From the NCBI GenBank assembly GCA_033964015.1, contig CM066923.1:25928168-25992167 (forward strand): 64,000 bases of DNA. The letters are read 5' to 3'. Of the stretch, positions 46,133 through 57,496 are shown piece after piece; the stretch's first letter is position 1; each line of letters begins with the position of its first letter. The notes beneath the pieces are model-generated. The model made no database searches. It worked only from the letters and a program-made list of their open reading frames with translations, and was not told the DNA's origin. This DNA comes from Scolanthus callimorphus (Eukaryota > Cnidaria > Anthozoa > Actiniaria > Edwardsiidae). The translations under genes and the position numbers were made by a program.

Positions 46133-46711
46133 TCATCTTTTGGCTTTTTTTAGTTTGTCGAGGTTAAATCTGTCCATTAGTTCCGCTTGCACTTGAGCCA
46201 AGGCCGGTTGGTACTTGCAGTACTCCATTGTGAATTCCCCTTTACCCTGAAACACATATTACAGGCAATTACAATTTATTAGGGACGTAGTCACGTGTCA
46301 TTATCAATGAAATCCATGTCGCGTCATTTCTATCTCAGGTCTAGCGCAAATATCGAAAGTCAGCCGATAGCGGTGTCCCCTATTTTTTGGCGGGGTGCTC
46401 TTTCAGGGGGCAAAATTCGAAATTCGAAATTCGAAATTTCTTTACAGATAGGCAACTCTTAGGAGTCCGTTCTAGAAAATCAGGCAACTATAGTTTTATC
46501 AAAACCGCACTTGTTGGTAGCCTGAATTTCAGACGTATTTTCCCCACGTAAAAATACGAGAATACGAGATAAATTACGAGGCAAAATACGTCTGAAATTC
46601 TAGCTAACTTTTTGGTACCTTTTAGGAGTCAAACAACAAAGCCACGCCCTCTAAGGGGTAAAATCGAAGTTCCCGACGAGCAGCACCGTTCCAAAATAGG
46701 GCTCCCCCTCC

Positions 46712-46742
<31 letters not shown>

Positions 46743-49700
46743 ACCCCACCCCTAGTACGAGCATGCCGGTCTAATCATGAACCCCTCCTAATGGAAATGG
46801 GGAAAAGGCCCATCAACAACCGGTAGCCTTTGCGCACCGTTTCTTTAGTTTTCAAGTTGATGCAGTGTTTTACGGCTGCTACGATTGGCCAACAAAAGCT
46901 GTCGGTTGATGGGTCTTTCGGTTCCACTAGGGACGGCTTTAGTCCGGCGTTTGGACTAACCCTCCTATGTTTTGTGTCAAGCGTTTCATGTCAATCGAGC
47001 AAACCACGGGTTAAGGGTAGTTTACATCAGTATTATTGCGTAAACTCTATTCGACGAGTTTGTGTGTAATCGATTGAAAAGGACTCATTGTTCAGCTTGC
47101 AAAACCATCAGAAATGCTTGTTTATTTACCTGAGTCTGTGAGCGCAGCTCAGTCGCATATCCAAACATCACATTTAGCGGAACCTGAAAACATTATCAGC
47201 AAGCACATGGGTAAGAAGAGAACAAGACTACTGCTGATGAACCATGCTGGGAAATATGTTACAAATGTCCTCTGATTTTCCATGGTATGTCATCTTATAT
47301 ACCATGGAATGACGTAATAGGAGGATCCTTGCTGACGTCATTGTTTACATTCTCGGAATTTTGAAACGCCGTTTTTAACTTTGAACATGCAACGAAAAGC
47401 TCAAAACAAGTTTATTTTTCATTCTTAAACAGTCTTGACCTGTTTCCTTTCTTTCTGTGTCATTTTTCAGGATAGTTGAAGCTTTTCAAAATTGTGTGAA
47501 AATCATTGGGGCAAAACGCTAATTTGCTCACATGTTTCCTCTAAATTGAACGTTGCACCACGCGCTTAGAATTCGAGATATCAGCTTGAAATTTTCAAAT
47601 TATGTTTTATTTACAGTAGTCTATTGATATTCAGAACGCATCATTTTATAGCTCCCTCGAACGGTCTGATTCTGAACATTGCTTATGCTAATGAGCTCAA
47701 AATGTAAACAAAGGATCCTCCTATAAAGTGGTCAAAATGTTGTGGATTCACGAGGTGCAGCCGAGTGGGTCCGCAGTACATTTTGACCACTTCATTGCGT
47801 CATTCCGTAGTATATAAGAGGAGGACATTTATTAAATATAGACCTATGAATAAATGACTTGCTTAATTTTACCTCTCGCAGTGCTGGTATGACACTGAAT
47901 TGCAGATAAAGGTCAGAATTACATTAAGTTTGAACAGTGAGCGAATTTGTTGGTAGTTGCCAAAGTGGTCAGTATTCGTACCATGGTTGAGAGCCAATCA
48001 GAATTCGAGAAACGTGTACGTTGTGGTATTCAAAATATGCCCTTGGGGCCTTTTTTCCCTCCGCATTTCATTAATTGCTTGTTATCGCAACCCATCGTGG
48101 TCTTACCTCAGCAAAGGCCGTGAAGTACCCTTCATTAGCGTCTGTGTTGGTGATTTGTCCATGTCTGCGGTTGAGCCCGGCTATAACAGTACCCTGTGGC
48201 AACAAAAAGTTAAATGTATAGTCTACTATTACACTTTCGGGCCGGAGCTCGGCGGCGCTATAGTTAAGCACTAGAGCACAACAGTTTATTACTTTATCGG
48301 CGAAATAGAGCATGCGTCGTGTTGGGAGACACGAGAACGTTTTCATATCACGAAGCACAGTTGGTGAGCTGTCTAGAATCGCGGAAAACGAAAAAAAGCC
48401 TGATACTCAAGTTAAACAGTACCTGGAACTCTTGTGGCGCGTTCACCTCGACGCTCATGATCGGCTCCAAAATAATCGGTGACGCTTTGTTGAATGCTGA
48501 GACAGAACAAAAAACAGAGTGATGCTACTTAATGACAACAAGGATAATTTTTTAACACGTTTTTTCTTGATTGACGAAAGGACTGAACTAGGGATATCCA
48601 TTTGGTTGGCTTCATCTCCGTAGACTTCTCCCAGCGCGGTCCGGATCGCTGAGTGACGTCACTTACACGCAAACGTACTATTGGCTATTCAAAGGGAGCA
48701 GGGGACTTTCTTGTTTATGCCATGCGCAATAACCGCTGCTCTCCAAGTTTACATTGCAGACTCAACTCAGGGAAAAGCACGTTGAGTATCACGAATTTGT
48801 AATCAAATAGCGCTCTATTTCTATTTCTCGTTTGTTTTGTTTTTATTCTGAAAGCGGGAAGGATAAAATAAAACGTTTATTCAGCTGCCTGTATATTGCA
48901 AATAAAAATTGTTTGATTTTAGGATCTGTGGACCTTCATCTGCGACTGTTTAAAATTCAGACTGCAAGTGCATGAAAAATGACGTTGTTTTTGTTTAGCA
49001 ATCGTAACGATTTCCTTTTTTATCCTATCAGTTTACCCTGATATTTCGGGGCCTTCCAGTGGAATTAGATCAAGCGGAAAGAGATGTCATAGTTTTGGGT
49101 TGAGAAATAAAAGTTCTGCACCATGCAGATACATAAATTTTGCTTGAAAAACCTGGTCACACTGTTTTAGTATAATGAAAAAAAATGTCATGGTGACCAA
49201 ACAAACATGTTGATTAGTTTGTGTGATAACCTTATTAGAAAATGTCTGGACAAGTTTCACCATAACCTATCCTGGAATTCAATTGATTTGACTACTGATG
49301 ATTTACAACCCCAGATTTTGTATCTAACCAAGCTGGGATTTTGTCAAACAATGTGTAAATACCCAGACTGAGAGGTACCCACCTGGAAATACAAGCTCAG
49401 TTTTCACCACCCTTCCCTGGGATTAAATGGTGGATTATATCCATGAAAAGGATGAGACTCCAAATTGGTGAACTTTTTATTGTGCTATTAGTATAACTAA
49501 CAGAGTATTCTGACAAGTTCTGTAATAGTGGAACCTGGGTAGTTGACAAAATTACACCTGTTGACAACACTGGGTTTTGAGGTGGCAACATAATTTTCAC
49601 AAGAAAAATTGAATCAAAGAGGATTTTGATACAGCACTGTGATGTTCTTCTGAGCAGTAAACTATCTGTAGTGAAAACTCTTTAAAGTAGCCCCTGCTAT

Positions 49701-52700
49701 AGTTCTACTTCTGTAAATCAATCGATGAAATGCTCTCGTAATACTGTAACATCTAAAATGTTGCATCCCTGAACCACCAGCACTTGTGCTAGAAATTGCT
49801 ATTTGGTTGCAGGATGCAGTTGTTTAGTGTCATCCAGACAAGAATGGCATTATGTTCCTTTTGTGAATTGGGCATATACATGTACACCTACACCTTTGGA
49901 ACCTGGAACAAACAATGCACAACAAGTTACTTCTGAATGTCCTACCCTCTATTATATCTTTTATCAGGTGCTTCTAAAAAACTTTCCTTTTTAATGCATA
50001 GTAACTAGGAGAAGTGAAATGAAATTTGTATTATTACAGTCACACAGGTTGTTCTCTTTGCTCTTAACACTGATGGACAACACTGATGGACAACTTTGGT
50101 ATCAAATTGCAATTTCTCGTGAGCAACTTTAATTCGCCACATGTCTGAGCACTGGAGAGGCAGACCATAATGGAACGATTTTGGAAACAAAATATTTCAA
50201 GTTCTGGTACAATATCGTGAAGACAGATACAAAAGATTTTTTGAAATTTGATTCAAGCAAGTTGTCCATCAATGTTGCTAGGCAATATTGCAAAATTGTC
50301 GGGAAGAGAACATCTCGTTTCACTGTAACATGATCTACAATTTCCACTCACAAGTCAAATGGTTTATAATCAAAAAATCCAATTTCTCAGCAATTTTTTT
50401 TTTAATAAAGTATACACAACTAGCAGTTCTTTTTTATACCAGCTCAGATTTCAATTTATTTTGCTTTCTGGGCAAACAAACTGAGCACTTCAGTTCTTGC
50501 AACAGCTATTTCAGTGAAAATATTTCTAAGGAGCATGCCCAAGCATAGGTGTCCTGAAGGTGAACACACCAAAAAATCATTAACTTCCCCCATTATTTCC
50601 AAAAAAATAGCACCACACAATGAAGACATATAGAATGTAGTTTTGTTTTCGAGAGATACTTCAGTGGTACAACGAGCAGTTTTCGAAAAATGTTCAATTA
50701 ATTAATATTCATGAGTCAACATTTTCAAGCAGATTTTAGAACTCGAGTGAAGACCCGATTTTGCTGCCGATCTCAAGGAAATCAAATGGTTTCATTTAAA
50801 CTGGGTCCTAGAAACTGCGTGTGACTTATTTCCAGATCTAATATTCCCCGTGAGGAAAGTCGGAGTCCAAGAACAACAACCACTGAAACTCATGTGCGTA
50901 ACTGTCGAACCAAAAACACATAACTTCCCCCATTTTCTGTTTCATCCCCGTCAGATAAACGAATTTCAAAATGATAGTACTTCCATTTTTCACTGACAAC
51001 TCTGTGGTACAACGACTAGATTTTGAAAGCACATTCTGGCAAGACGATAAGAAATCGGCTTATTGCATTACAACAAAGGAAGCTCAACGAAAGATTCCAC
51101 AAAACCCCTTGGTGCGATTTCTCAAAGAGAGACCTACATAAGCCAACAGTAATTAAAAGCTTACCTTGGCGGATAATTTGACACTTCACCTTTCAGCTGC
51201 TGGCAGAAAGTTAACTTGGGAATTCCACCACAGATCACAGACATCCGCCATATTAAATCGAAATCCTTGAATAGAGCTGCTTTGCCGAAGCGAATAGCGT
51301 AGCAATCTCAAGCTCAAACTGCTCAAAATTCATTCCCCAAGTACAAGTATTGTTTCTGTTGAACTCCGTTTGTGGTTTACATTACTTATTCCCGCATAAA
51401 AATGGAGAAATTAACTCGGTCGACACGACAACAAACCAGCATTTGCTCAGCTGAAGACAAATCAGGCCGATCAGGCCGTGCATCTGCGCATGCGTCACAT
51501 AAAGGTCCCCTGCTTTCAAAGGGTTGTTATCTTCTGAAATAGCTTCCTAAATTTAGCGGTTGCTGTTGCATACAGTGGAGGTGGAATAGAGATGACAACA
51601 AGATATTTTGCAAGATGTCACGCAACAAAGAGTGACTCACCTCATGCGCAATACTTTTAAGTATTAAAATTACTTGCGCACTTTCACAAAATGGTCACGT
51701 CATCAACAACATCAACAGAAAACTAGTCTCTAACAGGGGGAATACATACAGGGGAGGAGGAGGCACACACACTGGAGGAACACAACGGCGGGTAATTTAA
51801 AAGCAGAGTTCACTGACATTTCAAACAACTAATACACTAGTCAAGACATGCAAAATGTCGTGAGGCTGTGCAATAAGTTCCGCCATCTATTGCAGCCGGC
51901 CAGCCTCCGTATAGTGGTCTATTTCTCGCAATAAGGGAATATCTTTTTCATCTCTACCTTCTCTAAATGCCCCAATTGTCGCCATTCTGAACGCCATTTC
52001 GCTTGAGTCCACCGCGTGAGCCGCGCCTGGAACGCATAACAGAAAGATGAATTGGAACGGCCACTAGAATGAGGCAAATTGTATAAGATGAAACTGCGTC
52101 TCAAGTCCTTTGTTTCTCAAATGTAAACACAGATCAAACGACAATAAGTGTGCAACCCAAATGTATAGTACATTGAGTATGACAAAGTTGTTTTTATTGT
52201 CTGTTTGTTTCGTTGTTAGTGTTTGTTTCAGCCATTCAGTTTGGAGTTGCCGTCACTATAAACAACAATCAACGATGCCAACGACGACAACAACAACACA
52301 GCAACGAAAACAGCAAAAACAACAGCAAAGACAACAACAACAAAAACAACAACAACGACGACGACAAAAGCAACAACACAGCAGCACTAACAACAACAAC
52401 AAAAAAACAGCAATAACAACAACAACAAAAACAACAGCAACAATAACAGCAACAACTACTACAGCAACAAAGCGTTCACGTTCGGGAGCGTCCGACACAA
52501 ACAAAAAATCGAACATAAAGACTGAACTTAAGGACAAAGGACTCTATCTGGGCCATGTGGGCGGGCACCCTCAAAGATCTTGGTGGGTCCAGGTTACAGG
52601 TGGCCCTGCTGAGTGACCGTCACCCACACTTCGCTCCACAGAAAAGACAAGGTAAGCAGCGACGTACCGTCTTCAAGCACAAAACTAACTCCAGCCACTT

Positions 52701-55700
52701 TATGCCCAGTGATAAAACCTCTCTCACAAGCCTCAAGGAATCCCTGTGGGAAAATAGTAAAAAATCATTTTTTGTGAAAACTAACAGACAATGTTGGAAA
52801 AAAAGACCCTGCAGTCCTTCAAATCTAAGGTATGGTACAGGCGCTGCAAAAGATCGGTAGTGATAGGTAGTTTTTGATTCGGGTGTGACCCCTTCGTTCG
52901 CTTAATACCAGTCAATGATAATTGTAACGACCAATTGCTTAGCAGTGGGTTCGGCAATCCGAATTCCAATAATCATTGGCCTTTCTTTTTACATAACTAA
53001 TGCTTGAGGTGTGCAGCCTGGATAGCTTGCATAACAGATGTATGACATCTGATTCAACCATCATCTGATGGGAATCTGCCAAATCAAATGTCCGCAGCTT
53101 TAGAGTACTTTTTCGTACTATTCCATCAATTTGCGCAACATGTTCTTCATAGTCAAGCAACATCTTAATAAGATCAAAATCGAGACATCATATCACTCTG
53201 CCATTCAGCTACGATTCTTAAGACACCGCATTCTAGCTTTCCCTGTCGAAACTGCAGAACCGTTGTCAGTAACACAGGGAATTTCTGCAGAAACATGGGA
53301 AAAGCTGAATTTCCCAAGTCACACGCATAAGTGTTCGGAACATAAGTGTTCGGAATCCGTAACACTTCACATTCTTCTACCATGGAAAGCTTTCCCCATG
53401 GGTGGGTTTGTCCTTAATTTCCCTGTGTAAGGGACTGACTAGAGCTCTACATCACGTGCAATACTCGGACAAAATACATGCAGTCATCCACACGAGCAAT
53501 TTCTATCTGAAAATGTTTGTTTGATGTCAGTTTTTATTTGCTCGTCATAATTTAATCATAATAATAATTTAATCATAATTTAATCATAATAATAATTTAA
53601 TCATAATAATAACTTAATCATAATTTAATTATAATAATAATTTAATCATAATTTAATCCTAATAATAATTTAATCATAATAATGATTTAATCATAATCAT
53701 AATCATAATCATAATTTAATCATAATCACAATCACAATCACAATCACAATCACAATCACAATCACAATCACAATCACAATCACAATCACAATCACAATCA
53801 TAATCATAGATAACTTATCGTATAGATAACTTATCGTTATCCAGACGAGCAAATAATAACTGTCACCTAAAAAAATCATCTTTAGGGGATGCTTTTAGAC
53901 TTGGTAAACTCACCTTCTCAATGGCTGGTATGAAATTCTTGGGGATGTTCATACCAACTGTGGCATCCACAAACTCGTTCTTGGTGATGGCCTCTGGAGG
54001 CATGGGCTACAATAACAACAACACACGAGAATGAGCGATTATCTCTTATATTAACACCCTTAGCGTCTGTCAGAGAAACGTCTCTGATTGGCCGACTTTT
54101 TCCCGCCACTTTTAGCGCGCGCGCGTGCAACACAGGAAACCCGCTACGTAAATATATTGCTGAGCTACGAATTTGAAGATTACGTAGTTTTATCCCCATT
54201 TCTTTTCAGTGAGTAAATAATCAAAAATGGTTATTTCTGATGTTAACGTAATGTAGTTAAACGTATGGGATACGAAAGCACAAAACAGAGGCTCTGTTCG
54301 AAGAAAGGAATAAATACACGCTGTTTAATAGCATTAAAAGAGCGCTAACTCCCATACCGGTAGGAAATACGGGTACAGACCTGCTAAACAAGAAAAATAT
54401 TTCGTAGTAATTAAGAGAAGGGAAAAAAAGATCACGAGAAGTGCCGAACGTTTTCTTCGCATTCTTGTCACGCTCTCCCCGACCTTCGCATTGAAATGCT
54501 GCATAGATCGAGCTGACTTCTTGATGGTTCTAACACCATTGTTGCGACACAATACGTCTACCGCAAGGAATTTCGGCAGAAATCAATCCATGGGAAAAGC
54601 TGAATTTCCCATGATAGGAGAATGGGAAGTGTTCGGATTTCCCATGACTATCCATGTGAATTCCGAACATCTTTCCATGCGAGTGCCTTGGGAAATTCAG
54701 CTTTTCCCATCGATGTGTTTCTGCAGAAATTTCCTGTGTACGACAAGAACAAATGAAAGGTCTACACAGTGAATACTTGACTTACCTCCACTCTACCGAT
54801 CACGCGACCAAACTGCCCTGCACCACCACTCTGCTTCTTATGAGTGAAGTCAAAGCTGCGTAAGAGAATATATAACATTCGTCATTTCAATAACTGGCCA
54901 TAAAACGCTGACGATGTTTTAAAGTGTTTTTGTGCCAGTGAGTGCTTCTCGGTTTTGTTTGTTATCATTCTAATTACAATAATGTGTGCTATTTCTGGGC
55001 CTAAAGCCTAACTAAAGCCGGGGAAATACGAGGCACAAAAACCCTCAACTTGTCGCGCAACATTGTTGCGTTGCAAGTCTAATGTTTGTTGCTCGTTTTT
55101 CATCAAATTCACAACTTGTCGCGCAACATTTTGTTTTGATGATCACTCATGCGAGCCAAAGGCAGATTTTGCCCCTTAGCACCTCATTTCTACCGACTAA
55201 TTAACTTGAATTATTACATGATTGACACGGTTTCCATTGTGTTTTTGAGGTCTCCAACTAACGTACATACCTCGCAAGTAACTTAAAGCCGGGAAGGGAT
55301 TTGAAATTCTCTAGGGAAGAGAGGGGCTGATGAAAAGAATTGAATAGCTGTAAGTGGAACATCCCGGGTATATACAGAGTTAAATACCTCATTAAATAAA
55401 CATTAGGTATTTAACTCAGTTAAATACATGGACATTCTACTTACCGCTACCCAATCTAGTCACCCCCAAACTCTTTTCCTAGTGAATTCAAATCCATACA
55501 CTTATCCCGAGAAAAAAAACACCAATAATCTCAGTTTATGCATCTATATGACTATCTGTCTAATTGTTAAATAGAGCGAATTTCATATGACTGTAGTGAG
55601 ACCAATCGCAACGTGATTACAGCAATTCTGAATAAAACCTATAGGTGTAATTACAAAGTAATTGCGAATAACTCACGACAGTCATCTGAAATCCGCTCTA

Positions 55701-57326
55701 TTTGCTCCTGCATGATTATCCTTTATGCGCGAATCCCGTTGAACGCCACAAAACACCATATCCGAGAAACGCCTTCACTTGAACCGACTTGAACCATAAA
55801 GCGTTTGTCCAGCCTACTTGCTGGGTTTCCTGGCCCATAGAGTGTGTTCAAGCAGGTAAACCTGAAAATACAGATGAAATCGTTTACATATCTTATCTTA
55901 GAGAACAACCAACGAGCGCAAAATACCTGAAACTTGCCTTCAGTTACTCCAGCTTGAAGCAGTTCCGATCCATGTTGTTACTCGGCGTTATGCAAATTGA
56001 CTAGTAGCAGCCAGTGCGTGGTACAAACGAAAATACCGTTTGAATGAGTCGCGCTTTTACAAAAAGCCACTCGATTGACTGGCCTGGCTGTTTTGTACGA
56101 AAACAAAAGACATAATTCGTGTTCTGCTAACAAATGAATGCACTCAAGCTGTATATTTTTTGTTTGGACCTTTGTAAATCATGGTTGAATAAAACCTGTC
56201 ATTCATTTTCTCTGGGGAACGTACGTCTATGAAAACAGCTAAATAACTAACAATAGTTCCTATCGGAATGCGCTACCCTTTTCAATTACAAACTATACTC
56301 CTTGTCAAAACTTTGAAATTCAACGAGAAGAATGCATTTCATTTGTTCCTGTTTTCTGAAAACCTTGCCAATCCTGTAATAAGCCAGTTAATTACCTCGA
56401 TTCTCGGCAATAACCCAAATACATCCCGCGGGCCTACGGCCCTTGGGATGTATTTGGGTTATTGCCTCGAATCTCGGTAATTAACTCTTACTTGTAGGCA
56501 AATTGTTGCGCGACAAGTTGTGTGTTTGATGAAAAACGAGCAACAAAGCCAGAATTTGTGTCTCAAAGTAGACCCGCGTTCTACTTCGCGCAACAAGTTT
56601 TCACAACCTGCAACAAATGTTTTTGTTGCGCGACAAGTTGTGGCGCGAGATGAAAAACGCGCTACATTGATCATCAACTTGCAACGCAACAATGTTGCGC
56701 GACAAGTTGAGGGATTTTGTGCCTCGTATTTCCCCGGCTTAAAACATTGTAGGCGCCATAGGGCAGAATCTTGTCGCCCAATTGCCAAGCTAACCGAAAT
56801 TTTCCATCTTATGAGTTAAATATTCTTTGGAAAGTCAAGGCCTAAAGGGGGATCGTCATTTGGCGACTAGGTTGAATTTTCTTGTCGCCAAACCCTCAAA
56901 TCTAGTCGCCATTGGCGACCTATTGTGTCTTAAGTGGTTTGGCTGCTGAACTCTACAAAACATAGCTTTGCTAGTAATGTCCACTAGTTAACTAGTAACG
57001 CGCGAACTCAAACCACAGGGAATTTCTACAGAAACCCATCAATGGGAAATTAATTTCCCATGGTAGAAGAATGCGTGTTCGGATTTCCTATGGCTATCCT
57101 TGTGAATTCCGGACACTTCCCATGCATGTACCTGGGAAATTAAATTTTCCCCATGGAGCTGATTCAAGACCTCCGACCCAGCCAGATAGCTTGTCTATGC
57201 GCGTACCGCTTATGAATTTTATCTAAATTTCTCGCGTTCTTACCTGGAGTCTTTGCTGATGGTCTCCCTAAAGGCCACCTTAGGTTTGCCACAGATTACA
57301 GGGCAGTTGTACTCCAGTCTCATACG
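46133..57326 (-). CDS. GFM1: Mitochondrial elongation factor G1, last nine exons (239 aa)
   Basis: Nine minus-strand exons join in phase: 57244-57326, 54786-54855, 53914-54006, 52668-52743, 51958-52026, 48423-48496, 48107-48193, 47130-47183 and 46133-46246 (stop TGA), 720 nt. All introns are GT-AG. The product is the C-terminal third of a roughly 750-residue GTPase that moves tRNA and mRNA through the mitochondrial ribosome. Signatures in order: [135 protein letters not shown]. These are domains IV and V of EF-G; the G domain lies beyond the right edge. [12 protein letters not shown] supports the mitochondrial GFM1 rather than GFM2 or cytosolic EF2. Introns are swollen by MITEs and by the 42-bp satellite upstream of the first exon seen. 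Confidence 0.96.
46518..46605. repeat. Hairpin in a GFM1 3' intron
   Basis: AGCCTGAATTTCAGACGTATTT pairs with AAAATACGTCTGAAATTCTAGC. Small MITE-like foldback. Confidence 0.8.
46709..46749. repeat. Poly-C tract
   Basis: A run of about 30 C bordered by C-rich sequence in a GFM1 intron; likely length-polymorphic and error-prone in assemblies. Confidence 0.9.
47262..47832. mobile_element. Inverted-repeat element in a GFM1 intron
   Basis: AAATGTCCTCTGATTTTCC and GGAATGACGTAATAGGAGGA, TTGTTTACATT at the left are mirrored by AATGTAAACAAAGGATCCTC and GAGGAGGACATTTA at the right. A perfect-looking hairpin with CATTTTGACCAC ends (about 47727-47797) nests in the right arm. Confidence 0.65.
48497..51957. 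other. 3.5-kb GFM1 intron without other confirmed genes
   Basis: Inverted words AAAGGGAGCAGGGGACTTT (48698) and AGGTCCCCTGCTTTCAAAGG (about 51503) may bound an old element of about 2.8 kb. A minus-strand ATGGCGGATG at about 51253 with a nearby GTGAAG resembles a start exon but has no partner. Nothing else supported. Confidence 0.4.
50550..51070. repeat. Imperfect direct duplication, about 150-bp unit
   Basis: AACTTCCCCCATT and TGGTACAACGA(G/C) with matching spacing occur near 50580-50690 and 50930-51025. Confidence 0.5.
52262..52470. repeat. (CAA)n-rich low-complexity tract
   Basis: About 200 bp of CAA/CAG/CGA triplets on the plus strand. The 168-codon frame (52110-52616), rich in Gln, Asn and Thr, is an artefact of this tract within a GFM1 intron. 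Confidence 0.93.
53272..53428. mobile_element. MITE, ACACAGGGAATTTCTGCAGA family (copy 1)
   Basis: Left ACACAGGGAATTTCTGCAGA, right TTAATTTCCCTGTGT. Inner pairing of ATGGGAAAAGCTGAATTTCC with GGAAAGCTTTCCCCATGG is imperfect. Contains doubled CATAAGTGTTCGGAA. Confidence 0.82.
53551..53815. repeat. Compound microsatellite, AATCAT/AATAATTT then (AATCAC)n
   Basis: TTTAATCATAATAATAA-type units (53551-53720) change into a clean (AATCAC)n run (about 53725-53800). Confidence 0.95.
54565..54737. mobile_element. MITE, GGAATTTCTGCAGAAA family (copy 2)
   Basis: AAGGAATTTCGGCAGAAA ... ATGGGAAAAGCTGAATTTCC at the left is mirrored by GGAAATTCAGCTTTTCCCAT ... TTTCTGCAGAAATTTCCT at the right. A central inner stem, GTTCGGA ... 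TCCGAAC, is shared with the other copies. Confidence 0.9.
55569..55703. mobile_element. Hairpin MITE, GATTTCATATGACTGTGA family (copy 3)
   Basis: AAATAGAGCGAATTTCATAT and GACTGTAGTGAG at the left; CTCACGACAGTCATCTGAAA and TCCGCTCTATTT at the right. Inner stem GCAATTCTG/TAATTGCG is imperfect. Confidence 0.88.
56387..56485. mobile_element. Near-perfect hairpin
   Basis: GTTAATTACCTCGATTCTCG and GCAATAACCCAAATACATCCC pair with GGGATGTATTTGGGTTATTGC and CGAATCTCGGTAATTAAC around a CG-rich loop (GCGGGCCTACGGCC). Confidence 0.92.
57013..57159. mobile_element. MITE, CACAGGGAATTTCTACAGAA family (copy 3)
   Basis: CACAGGGAATTTCTACAGAA and TGGGAAATTAATTTCCCATG at the left; GGGAAATTAAATTTTCCCCA at the right. 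GTTCGGATTTCC ... GGAATTCCGGAC-like central stem as in copies 1 and 2. The right terminus is lost. Confidence 0.75.
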
Positions 57327-57400
57327 CTTCAAATCAGAACAACAAAATAAATATCAGAACAAGAAATCAAAGGACATCAGCACCGCGGTATTTTACCACA

Positions 57401-57482
57401 TCGGATTTCGTATGACTGTGAGAAGTGGCGCGACAAAATTGTACCGAACCGCGACTGCGCGATTTCATTGGCTCCCGTTCTA
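57401..57482. mobile_element. Half MITE, GATTTCATATGACTGTGA family (copy 4), beside the 42-bp array
   Basis: TCGGATTTCGTATGACTGTG then AGAAGTGGCGCGACAAAATT matches the left end of copies 1-3. The expected right end is not in the window; the 42-bp repeats begin about 15 bp further on. Confidence 0.7.
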
Positions 57483-57496
57483 AGGACCGTAATTTT

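Larger units (their letters stand above)
55014..56741. mobile_element. 1.7-kb inverted-repeat element in a GFM1 intron, with nested insertions
   Basis: Left AAAGCCGGGGAAATACGAGG with CACAAAAACCCTCAACTTGT, CGCGCAACATTGTTGCG; the right end is the near-exact mirror over at least 60 bp. The arms carry repeated CAACTTGTCGCGCAACA words in both orientations. Two separate hairpins lie inside (55569-55703, 56387-56485). No transposase recognised. Confidence 0.9.

Noticed and set aside
46830..47069. 79-codon plus-strand frame
   Set aside because: It overlaps a GFM1 intron in repeat-like sequence, with no motif and no splice support.
51180..51260. Minus-strand start exon ATGGCGGATG with a GTGAAG donor inside a GFM1 intron
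   Set aside because: Only about 20 codons, no downstream partner found, and ATGGCGG starts are common by chance in CG-rich patches.
52110..52616. 168-codon Gln/Asn/Thr-rich frame
   Set aside because: It is generated by the CAA-rich tract and overlaps the splice flank of GFM1 on the other strand.
48497..53913. Suspected loss of one or two GFM1 exons
   Set aside because: At first the segment after IPAIEK seemed missing. Closer reading found two short exons, 52668-52743 and 51958-52026, that fill the gap with exact phases.
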